In this document: piece by piece, positions 1 to 5,539 of the stretch
How the letters are laid out: each line of letters begins with the position of its first letter
How positions within the stretch are numbered: position 1 is the stretch's first letter
Assembly: GCA_003972865.1 (NCBI GenBank)
Contig: QOAX01000126.1
Location: 1 to 6,219, forward strand
DNA from: Verrucomicrobiota bacterium
GTDB taxonomy: Bacteria > Verrucomicrobiota > Verrucomicrobiia > Limisphaerales > UBA1096
Reading direction: 5' to 3'
Length of the DNA: 6,219 nt
Made by a program: the position numbers and the translations under genes
Notes under the pieces: model-generated
Seen by the model: the letters and a program-made list of their open reading frames with translations, nothing else
Databases searched by the model: none
Told to the model about the DNA's origin: nothing

Positions 1-69
1 TCTCAGATCTAGGTAAAACGTCAACTGACCTCTGCTATGGGTTTGGGTATTGCTTAGGGGCTTGACTAG

Positions 70-822
70 ATAAGGCCTCGGGGTTTCGCAGCTGAGAAAG
101 GTCACAAGGAAATCGTAGAACTGCTAATCGCCAAAGGTGCGGATGCGAAGAATAATTTTGGCGACACACCGCTAGGTTGGGTCGAAAAAACTGAACACAA
201 AGAAATCGCCGACCTCCTCCGCAAACACGGCGGCAAGACGGCTGAAGAATTGGCACTGATGCCTCACTTGGAATGCGGCAAGGATAAGTTGACAACCAAT
301 GTGCCGTTTGATTTTAGGTTCACTGCCAAAGCTGGGAAGAGTTACACGGTTGAAGCTACGGGAAACTTGCTGAGGTGGAACAAGGTGGAGACGATACAAG
401 GCACCGGGTCGGCTGTTCAATTTACCGACACTCGGAAGGCACTGGAGGAAGCAGATAAACCCAGGCGACCGTGCAACAAAAGATTCAGACTCGCTCTGTG
501 GTGGTTAACCTACCGTCTGCCGGTGCTTGATGGGGTCAACAAAGAGACGGAGGAGTTGGCGCGGAAGCACTGCAAGTACAGCGAGGCGGACTGGGCGCGG
601 GATCGGGAGGACTTCCAGTCTCAATGGGAGCGGATGCTTAGTAAGCGGGAGAGACGGTTTCGGTGGTATCAGAAGCGCGGCAAAGTACCCGACGGCTGGA
701 CACCACCTGATCCTAATGACCCGCATTCCCGGAAGTATCCCAAGCGTGCGTTGGCGGCCACGCTGCCAAAGAAGTACCGAATGTTTTGGCGGTGCTGCTC
801 GACCGACCGGATTACGAACTGA
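70..822 (+). pseudogene. 5'-truncated ankyrin-repeat protein remnant with foreign-looking C-terminal tail
   Basis: The frame is open from just after a stop at 67-69 to a TGA at 820-822. Stops in the same frame at 10, 55 and 67 leave no room for a normal N-terminus. From about 85 it reads AAEKGHKEIVELLIAKGADA followed by GDTPLG and KEIADLLRKHGGKTAEEL. These are one good ankyrin repeat (GHxEIVxLLIxKGAD) and a second, partial one. Residues at about 280-440 (FTAKAGKSYTVEATGNL, then LRWNKVETIQGTG) resemble the short beta-rich tail I recall after ankyrin repeats in Verrucomicrobia, which would normally end soon afterwards. Instead the frame continues for about 125 residues rich in K, R, E, D and W that I do not recognise. 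The only in-frame starts near the front are weak (TTG at 250), with no convincing ribosome binding site. I read it as a broken gene. Ankyrin repeats mediate protein binding; no specific role can be given. Confidence 0.6.
523..822 (+). CDS. Possible small unrecognised charged protein (tail of the ankyrin-remnant frame)
   Basis: This is the part of the frame after the ankyrin-type sequence ends, taken from a GTG at 523; no Shine-Dalgarno sequence precedes it, so the start is a guess. The product would be about 99 residues. It is very hydrophilic, with ETEELARKH, then DWARDREDFQSQWERMLSKR, then RRFRWYQKRGKVPDGWTPPD. The composition, mostly helix-favouring with regularly spaced W/F/Y among charges and a PDGWTPPDPNDP turn segment, looks more like real protein than random translation. 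I recognise no family, signal peptide or membrane segment. It could instead be read-through of an unrelated fused sequence. It overlaps and shares the frame of the remnant listed above. Confidence 0.25.
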   Translation: MLDGVNKETEELARKHCKYSEADWARDREDFQSQWERMLSKRERRFRWYQKRGKVPDGWTPPDPNDPHSRKYPKRALAATLPKKYRMFWRCCSTDRITN

Positions 823-1060
823 TGGAAGATAGCGGCTAAATCCGAACCCCGAAAATGGGGGTGGGGTCTTGATTTCGGCATACCCACCGGCTGGGGATGG
901 GTACACCCCAGTGTGGTGTAGTTGGATTGCAACACATTGCAACAGTCGGATTGCGAAAATGTGCATCTATGATGCTTAAGAGAGAGTTCAGTAAAATACG
1001 ACTTCAGCCAATAGCACCAAAAAATAAGAAGCTTTTGGTGTTTTTGAATTACCGCTGTCC
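823..1060. other. Non-coding stretch with alternative hairpins and a direct repeat
   Basis: No convincing coding sequence is seen on either strand. Positions 849-919 contain overlapping, mutually exclusive hairpins: CCGAAA 849-854 with TTTCGG 873-878; TACCCA 881-886 with TGGGTA 898-903; CTGGGG 891-896 with CCCCAG 906-911. A 9-base direct repeat, ATTGCAACA, occurs at 926-934 and 936-944 with a one-base spacer. A 62-codon open frame at 897-1085 resembles no family I know and runs through the terminator and the tRNA fragment, so I do not call it. The stretch is more AT-rich than the genes to its right and ends against the tRNA half-gene. Confidence 0.5.
1015..1045 (+). terminator. Terminator-like hairpin with T-run
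   Basis: CACCAAAA (1015-1022) pairs perfectly with TTTTGGTG (1033-1040) across a 10-base loop, and TTTTT follows at 1041-1045. The 8-bp stem is fairly AT-rich, so it is weaker than a classic Rho-independent terminator. It sits downstream of the remnant ending at 822 and 16 bases before the tRNA fragment. Confidence 0.45.
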
Positions 1061-1109
1061 ACGGTCTTTGACACCGTTAGTTTAGGTTCAAATCCTAGCG
1101 GGACAACCA
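1061..1109 (+). tRNA. 3' half of tRNA-Gln(UUG); partial, likely an attachment-site remnant
   Basis: An anticodon arm (stem ACGGT 1061-1065 and ACCGT 1073-1077, five perfect pairs) encloses the 7-base loop CTTTGAC with anticodon TTG at 1068-1070, which reads glutamine codons. A 4-base variable loop (1078-1081) and a T-arm follow: TTAGG 1082-1086, loop TTCAAAT 1087-1093, CCTAG 1094-1098. Then come the acceptor 3' strand CGGGACA (1099-1105), discriminator A at 1106 and encoded CCA at 1107-1109. The matching 5' acceptor strand (TGTCCCG) and a D-arm are absent from the roughly 25-30 bases upstream, which instead hold the T-run of a hairpin. The gene is therefore a half and should not give a functional tRNA. 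Such 3' halves are typically left at one junction of elements integrated into tRNA genes. Confidence 0.75.
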
Positions 1110-1151
1110 CTTTTCCCTTTCTCCCTGCAATCTCTATGTTAGCTTTTCGGC

Positions 1152-4100
1152 ATGTTCTCGATGCTTCGACTGCCGGTCGCTGGTTTCGTTGCTATCGCGC
1201 TGTTGGACAAGGGCTATGGCGCTGAAGTAACGCTGGGCGAAACGGTCTTTACCGTGCCGGACGGCTTCACCGTGGAGCGCGTCGCGGGGCCGCCGTTGGT
1301 CGATCGCCCCATCACGGCCTCGTTCGATGAGCAGGGGAGGCTGTACGTCGCCGACTCTTCCGGATCGAATGATCCGGTCAAGAAACAGCTTGCGGAAAAG
1401 CCGCACCGCATTGTTCGGCTGGAGGATCGCGATGGTGACGGGCAGTTCGATCATTCTGTCGTTTTTGCCGAGAGGATGATGTTTCCTGAGGGTACTCTGT
1501 GGCACGATGGTTCGCTCTACGTCGCCGCGCCGCCGAGCATCTGGCGGCTGACGGATAGCGACGGCGACGGCGTGGCCGACCAGCGCGAGGAGTGGTTCGA
1601 GGGCAAAACGCTCACTGGCTGCGCCAACGACCTGCACGGGCCGTACCTCGGGCGTGACGGGTGGATTTACTGGTGCAAAGGTGCGTTCGCCGAGCAGCGC
1701 TACGCGGCGTTCCGAGGCGCCGAGCGGGTCACGAGTGCCGCGCACATTTTCCGTCGGCATCCGTCGGGTGGCCCGCACGAACCGGTGATGGTCGGTGGGA
1801 TGGACAACCCGGTGGACGTCGTCTTTTCGCCGGGCGGCGAGCGGTTTTTCACCACCACATTTTTCCAGTACCCAGCGGGCGGCCAGCGCGACGGATTGGT
1901 GCACGCCATTTATGGCGGCGTGTACGGCAAGCGGCACGGCGTGCTGAACAGCCACCCGCGCACCGGCGATCTGATGCCGGTGATGGCGCACCTCGGCCCG
2001 GCCGCGCCGTGCGGGCTGGAGCTTTACGAGTCAGCCGTGTTCGGCCACGGCTTCACCGGCAACCTGTTCTCCTGCCAGTTCAACCTCAACAAGGTGCAGC
2101 GGCACGAGCTGTTTCCGGACGGCTCGACGTTTCGCACGGAAGATTCCGATTTTTTGGCCACGACCAACGCTGACTTTCACCCGACCGATGTGCTTGAGGA
2201 TGCCGACGGCAGCCTGCTCGTTCTCGACACCGGCGGCTGGTACAAGCTCTGCTGCCCGACGTCGCAGTTTTGGCGGCCGGAAATCCTGGGTGCAATTTAT
2301 CGCGTGAAAAAAACCGGGGCCAAGCCGCCGGGCGATCCGCATGGGACAAAGTTGAATTGGTCCAACCTCAGCACCGAGCGCCTGGCTTTGCGGCTCGACG
2401 ACGAGCGGCCAGCCGTTCGGGACCACGCCATCGCGACCTTGGCCAAGCGCGGGGAGGCCGCCGTCCCGGCCCGGGCCAGGCGCCTGGAGCGGGGGAGCGG
2501 GCAGGCCCGGCTGAATGCTGTTTGGTCTCTGACTCGCATTCAAGGCGCCGCCGCTCGCCAAGCGGTTCGCGGCGCGTTCGCCAACTCGGGTCCGATTGTC
2601 CAGCAGGCGGCGGCTCACTCGGCCGGACTGCACCGTGACGCCGAGGCGGTCGATGGGTTGATTCGTTTGCTGAAAATCGCTGAGTCGCCAGTGCGTCGCG
2701 CGGTCGCCGAAGCGCTTGGCCGGATCGGTTCTGCGAAGGCGGTTGCACCATTTCTCGCCTTGACCAACGAGCCGATGGATCGCGCACTCGAGCACTCGGT
2801 CACCTTTGCGCTCATCGAGATAGGCCAGCCGGACGCGTTGCCGCTGTCGCGCTTAGCCAACCGGTCCGGGGCGTTGCGAGTGGCGCTGATGGCGCTCGAC
2901 CAAATGGAGGGTGACAATTTGTCGGCAGCCGACGTGCTGCCGTCGCTTCAGTCGGAGTCGGACGAGCTGCGCAAAACGGCGGAATGGATTTGTGACCGTC
3001 ACGCCGATTGGGGCAACGAACTCGCCGCGCACTATGCCGCCGAGCTTCGCCGGGTGAAGACACCGGTGGCCAGCGAGGCGCTCGCCGCGCGCTTGGCCAA
3101 ACTTGCCACCGCGCCGGCGATTCAGGCCGGGTTGGCCAAGGCCTTGGGCGATGTTTCCCGCGGCAAAGCCGAGCGGCTGACTGTGCTCGCGGCGATGGCG
3201 TCCGCACCGGTTAATCCCGTACCGGACATTTGGCTCGACGCGATCGGCTCGACCACCGGGCCGCTGCAACCGGCGGCCGTGCAGACGCTCGTTAGCCTGC
3301 GCTTGGCCAAGCCGCAGCAGCAACGTGTCGCTACGATGTTGCGCCGACTCGGCCGTTCATCGGTGTTGGCGGATCGGCAGCGCACGCTGGCGTACAACGG
3401 GATTCCCGACGGGCTGTTGGCTCCGGACGAGGCGGAGTTCGATTATTTGCTTGCTCAACTCGGTGCGGGCAAGCCGTTCACGCAACGCAGCAACGCCGCC
3501 AAGGCGCTGGCCAATGCCAAACTGAAGGAGGAGCAGTTGGGCCGACTCGCGAAGCAACTCGGCAGCGTTGGCTCGGCGGAGGCGACCGTGCTTTTGCCCG
3601 CGTTTGGCCGGGGCCGTGCCGTGCCGCTTGGCCAAGCGCTGTTGGTGGTACTCGGAAAGGCGAGCTGGTTGCGCGGGCTCGACGCCGCCGTGCTGCAACA
3701 GGCCACCGCCGGTTTTGGCAAAACCGTCCAGGCGCAGGCGGCGGATTTGCTGGCCAAGGCCAGGGCGGCCCCGGTGGATCAAGCCAAACGGCTGCGGGAG
3801 TTGGCCGACCGGTTGCCGGGCGGCGATGCGCTCCGGGGCAAGGCAGTGTTCCGCGGGCCGAAGGCCGGTTGCTCGACCTGCCACTCGATGGCGTACCACG
3901 GAGGCCATTTCGGGCCGGACCTGACGCGCATCGGCCAGGTGCGAAAAAAGATGGGCCTGCTTGAGGCGATTGTTTTCCCGGGTGCCAGCCTGGTGCGCAG
4001 CTACGAGACGATGCAGGTGAGCACCAGTGGAGGCGATGTGCTGGCCGGCATCGTACGCGACCAGGGCGCGGGGCATGTTTCACTCGGGGTCTCGCCGGAA

Positions 4101-4238
4101 AAAACCATCCGGATCGATCGTGGCAACATCAAAAACATCGAACCGCTCAACGTGTCGCTGATGCCGGCCGGGATGGATCAAGTGTTGACCCGGCAGGAAC
4201 TCGCCGACCTCATCGCCTACCTCGAGGCCAGCCGGTAA
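1152..4238 (+). CDS. PVC-type haem-binding CxxCH protein (beta-propeller, HEAT repeats, cytochrome c)
   Basis: The protein has 1,028 residues and is probably periplasmic. Residues 1-24 look like a signal peptide (VAGFVAIALL core, likely cleavage after GYGA). Residues about 30-385 match the Pirellula/Verrucomicrobium 'putative membrane-bound dehydrogenase' beta-propeller. The diagnostic stretches are DRDGDGQFD (92-100) and DSDGDGVAD (135-143), which look calcium-binding, NDLHGPYLGRDGWIYWCKG (159-177) and DTGGWYKLCCPTSQ (359-372). About 405-870 is a helical solenoid with HEAT-like repeats. The end is the matching haem domain, with C907-S-T-C910-H911 binding haem and M1004 in SLMPAGM as the probable distal ligand. 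The family is generally presumed to oxidise sugars or related compounds and pass electrons to haem; the substrate here is unknown. ATG 1152 is the first in-frame start after a stop at 1140 and has no clear Shine-Dalgarno sequence. The gene stands alone, 42 bases after the tRNA fragment, and converges with the next gene. Confidence 0.93.
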   Translation: MFSMLRLPVAGFVAIALLDKGYGAEVTLGETVFTVPDGFTVERVAGPPLVDRPITASFDEQGRLYVADSSGSNDPVKKQLAEKPHRIVRLEDRDGDGQFDHSVVFAERMMFPEGTLWHDGSLYVAAPPSIWRLTDSDGDGVADQREEWFEGKTLTGCANDLHGPYLGRDGWIYWCKGAFAEQRYAAFRGAERVTSAAHIFRRHPSGGPHEPVMVGGMDNPVDVVFSPGGERFFTTTFFQYPAGGQRDGLVHAIYGGVYGKRHGVLNSHPRTGDLMPVMAHLGPAAPCGLELYESAVFGHGFTGNLFSCQFNLNKVQRHELFPDGSTFRTEDSDFLATTNADFHPTDVLEDADGSLLVLDTGGWYKLCCPTSQFWRPEILGAIYRVKKTGAKPPGDPHGTKLNWSNLSTERLALRLDDERPAVRDHAIATLAKRGEAAVPARARRLERGSGQARLNAVWSLTRIQGAAARQAVRGAFANSGPIVQQAAAHSAGLHRDAEAVDGLIRLLKIAESPVRRAVAEALGRIGSAKAVAPFLALTNEPMDRALEHSVTFALIEIGQPDALPLSRLANRSGALRVALMALDQMEGDNLSAADVLPSLQSESDELRKTAEWICDRHADWGNELAAHYAAELRRVKTPVASEALAARLAKLATAPAIQAGLAKALGDVSRGKAERLTVLAAMASAPVNPVPDIWLDAIGSTTGPLQPAAVQTLVSLRLAKPQQQRVATMLRRLGRSSVLADRQRTLAYNGIPDGLLAPDEAEFDYLLAQLGAGKPFTQRSNAAKALANAKLKEEQLGRLAKQLGSVGSAEATVLLPAFGRGRAVPLGQALLVVLGKASWLRGLDAAVLQQATAGFGKTVQAQAADLLAKARAAPVDQAKRLRELADRLPGGDALRGKAVFRGPKAGCSTCHSMAYHGGHFGPDLTRIGQVRKKMGLLEAIVFPGASLVRSYETMQVSTSGGDVLAGIVRDQGAGHVSLGVSPEKTIRIDRGNIKNIEPLNVSLMPAGMDQVLTRQELADLIAYLEASR

Positions 4239-4252
4239 CGGCTCAAAAGCCG
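4239..4252. terminator. Short hairpin spanning the convergent stop codons (possible bidirectional terminator)
   Basis: CGGCT (4239-4243) pairs with AGCCG (4248-4252) around a CAAA loop, exactly in the gap between the stops of two convergent genes (TAA ending at 4238, and the minus-strand TGA at 4243-4245). The stem is only 5 bp and there is no T-run on either side, so termination is a guess from placement. Confidence 0.25.
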
Positions 4253-4824
4253 GTGAGGTTGCGGGTGCATTCCTTGATGTGCGGATAGCGCTTGGCCTCG
4301 ATGGCATAGTAGGCCTTGAGCAGATCGACCTCGAGGCCGATGTCGTCGCGGATTTTTTGCAACGGCCAGTCGATGTGTTTTTTGTAGTCGACCTTGGCCA
4401 GCGACTGGCAGTCGGAGATGAAGCCTAGTCGAACAGCGTCCTTGAATACATCCAGATCCTCATCGGTGAACTGGTAGTTCTTGGGGTAGATGTATTTGGT
4501 GAGAAAACTGAACAGGCGCTCCTCGGTGGTGGTGACGCGGTTGCTGCTGCCCATGGTGAAGCCCAGCACGAACGCCTCGTCCTTGATCATCACGCCGCGT
4601 CCGAGCAGGATGTGGATGTAGTCGTGCGTCTCGAGGTTGGTCGCGCCGTGGAAGATGTCGATGCCCGGCAGGTCGTACTTGGGGTTCTCGACGATCTGAA
4701 TGATCAGCGGGACGTCGTCCTGCTCAAGGCCGAACTCGTCGAGTTGGGAATGCGCCTGCTGCAGGGTGAGGTCCGTGGTCGAGAGCGGGACAAACCATTT
4801 TTCAACTTTTTCCTCTGTCGTCAT
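4243..4824 (-). CDS. Coq4-like HDxxHx11E helical protein
   Basis: The protein has 193 residues from the ATG at 4824 (minus strand). The preferred start has GGAG 10 bases upstream. The open frame extends to 5016, but that extension reads through a strong GC hairpin and looks non-coding. There is no signal peptide or membrane segment, so it is cytoplasmic and, by appearance, mostly helical. The key feature is H67-D68-Y-I-H71 followed by E83, which fits HDxxHx11E exactly. That is the metal-binding signature of Coq4, the protein that acts on the C1 position of the ring in ubiquinone biosynthesis. Eukaryotic Coq4 is longer (roughly 225-265 residues). Apart from this motif I cannot confirm homology; the rest, for example GFTMGSSNRVTTTEERLF, is only what I see. 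It could be a separate helical family with a similar metal site. It converges with the cytochrome gene and stands alone on its strand. I am confident of the gene and only moderately of the family. Confidence 0.72.
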   Translation of the reverse strand: MTTEEKVEKWFVPLSTTDLTLQQAHSQLDEFGLEQDDVPLIIQIVENPKYDLPGIDIFHGATNLETHDYIHILLGRGVMIKDEAFVLGFTMGSSNRVTTTEERLFSFLTKYIYPKNYQFTDEDLDVFKDAVRLGFISDCQSLAKVDYKKHIDWPLQKIRDDIGLEVDLLKAYYAIEAKRYPHIKECTRNLTGF

Positions 4825-4876
4825 AAGCCTGATACTCCGGCGCGGATCATGACGCATCGGTGGCGGACATGAAAGG

Positions 4877-4907
4877 GCGAAGCCCCGCCGGAGCGACGGG
4901 GCTTCGC
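4877..4907. repeat. Strong GC-rich hairpin, 11-bp stem
   Basis: GCGAAGCCCCG (4877-4887) pairs perfectly with CGGGGCTTCGC (4897-4907) across the 9-base loop CCGGAGCGA. Neither side carries a real T-run; the minus strand continues CCCTTTCAT. It lies about 50 bases upstream of the Coq4-like start, so if transcribed it would sit in that gene's 5' leader. It could be a leader structure, an interspersed palindrome or the leftover terminator of a lost gene. Confidence 0.5.
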
Positions 4908-5057
4908 GAGTTCCGGGGATGGAGGCCAATCGCACCCCGTCACAAGTTGAACAAACGGACGCCTTGGGCGGATCCGTTGCGGCCACCGTGAATCGTTGCA
5001 CTAACCAAACCTTCACCGTGGCAGCGTTATGATGTTGACAGGGGAGACCGCAAAAGC

Positions 5058-5081
5058 GTTCAAAATGAATTCATTTTGAAC
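5058..5081. promoter_or_regulatory. 24-base perfect palindrome (possible operator)
   Basis: The half-site GTTCAAAATGAA is followed directly by its exact reverse complement, with no central spacer. This is the symmetry expected of a dimeric repressor's operator. No regulator gene is in view and no promoter elements surround it convincingly, so the assignment rests on symmetry and intergenic position. It could also be a site belonging to a mobile element. Confidence 0.35.
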
Positions 5082-5093
5082 CGAAATCTTTTA

Positions 5094-5129
5094 TTTTCTG
5101 ACATTCTGCCGGTTGACACAGTCAGAAAA
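5094..5129. repeat. Inverted repeat with 9-base arms
   Basis: TTTTCTGAC (5094-5102) and GTCAGAAAA (5121-5129) are perfect reverse complements separated by 18 bases (5103-5120) that contain TTGACA. No T-run follows on the + strand. It starts 12 bases after the 24-base palindrome and ends about 50 bases before recognisable cyclase sequence begins. Terminal repeats of a very small element, a protein-binding site and a hairpin are all possible. Confidence 0.4.
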
Positions 5130-5139
5130 GGTGGGCTGA

Positions 5140-5479
5140 GTTAGTTCAATAATAACCGGGGCGAGTTCATCGACAACATCCGCAACCGTGAACCAGGCCG
5201 CGCGCTTCGAGCCGGCCTGCAAGATTTTCACCGTCCTGATCATGATCGGCCAGAGCACCTACGACATGGCCAAGGACAAGATCGAGGTTCGCAAACTTGG
5301 CCTGCTCGTGGCCAAGGGCAAAAAACAGGCGGTCGGCGTCTATGAGCTTTTGGCCAAGAAGGGCGAACTGGACGAGACGATGGCCAGGCTCGTGGCCAAG
5401 TTCGAGCAGTGCGAACACTTCGCCGAGAACCCCCCCGCCGGAGGACTGGGCTGGCGAGTGGATTCAGTTGACCAAGTAG
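5140..5479 (+). pseudogene. C-terminal remnant of a class III adenylate/guanylate cyclase, truncated and frameshifted
   Basis: The frame is open after a TGA at 5137-5139. Recognisable cyclase sequence starts at about 5185 with VNQAARFEPACKIF, then IGQSTYDMAKDKIEVRKLG and VAKGKKQAVGVYELLAKKGE. This is the end of a class III nucleotidyl cyclase catalytic domain. The N-x-x-x-R pair of the active site is kept (N and R in VNQAARF), but all upstream sequence, including the two metal-binding aspartates, is missing. A GTG at 5188 could in principle start a 103-residue product. At the C7 run (5430-5436) the frame goes wrong: dropping one C gives ENPPPEDWAGEWIQLTK and a TAG at 5477-5479, which looks like a proper cyclase tail, whereas the uncorrected frame runs to 5499. 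The remnant cannot make cyclic nucleotides. Confidence 0.78.
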
Positions 5480-5508
5480 CTGACGCACTCCCGCATTGAA
5501 CCAATCGC

Positions 5509-5537
5509 AAACGGGCGGCAACATGCGGCCCGTTTTT
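5509..5537 (+). terminator. Rho-independent terminator-like hairpin
   Basis: AAACGGGC (5509-5516) pairs perfectly with GCCCGTTT (5528-5535) across an 11-base loop, and the T-run covers 5533-5537. It follows the cyclase remnant's stop by about 30 bases, so it is probably that gene's original terminator. It ends only two bases before the ATG of the next gene. Confidence 0.65.
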
Positions 5538-5539
5538 CA

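Larger units (their letters stand above)
4825..5139. other. Intergenic region between the Coq4-like gene and the cyclase remnant
   Basis: No gene is seen here on either strand. The region holds a GC-rich hairpin (4877-4907), an imperfect inverted pair CCACCGTGAA/TTCACCGTGG (4983-4992 and 5012-5021), a perfect 24-base palindrome (5058-5081) and a 9-base-arm inverted repeat (5094-5102 and 5121-5129). From about 5050 to 5155 it is markedly AT-rich compared with the coding sequence on both sides. TTGACA hexamers at 5035-5040 and 5113-5118 have no good -10 box at standard spacing. Confidence 0.5.

Noticed and set aside
1..69. Possible coding start or N-terminus of the ankyrin gene at ATG 37
   Set aside because: That frame hits stops at 55 and 67 before the ankyrin sequence begins; nothing recognisable is seen in the first 69 bases.
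897..1085. 62-codon + strand open frame between the remnant and the tRNA fragment
   Set aside because: It runs through the terminator-like hairpin and into the tRNA half-gene, has no ribosome binding site and resembles no family I know.
1068..1096. TTGACA at 1068-1073 as a -35 box for the cytochrome gene
   Set aside because: The hexamer is part of the tRNA anticodon loop and stem, and the sequence 16-18 bases downstream (AATCCT) is not a -10 box.
1431..1580. DGDG motifs as sign of a separate EF-hand protein
   Set aside because: They are regular parts of the beta-propeller domain of this cytochrome family.
1134..1991. Long minus-strand open frames opposite the cytochrome gene (also near 2031-2795 and 3357-4076)
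   Set aside because: They are antisense shadows in GC-rich coding sequence, rich in R, A, G and P, with no family features, while the + frame has clear domains throughout.
4825..5016. N-terminal extension of the Coq4-like gene to a start at 5016
   Set aside because: The extension translates the GC hairpin and has non-protein-like composition, whereas the ATG at 4824 has a GGAG upstream.
5035..5063. TTGACA at 5035-5040 as a promoter for the cyclase remnant
   Set aside because: No TATAAT-like hexamer lies at 16-19 bases; the expected position falls in the palindrome.
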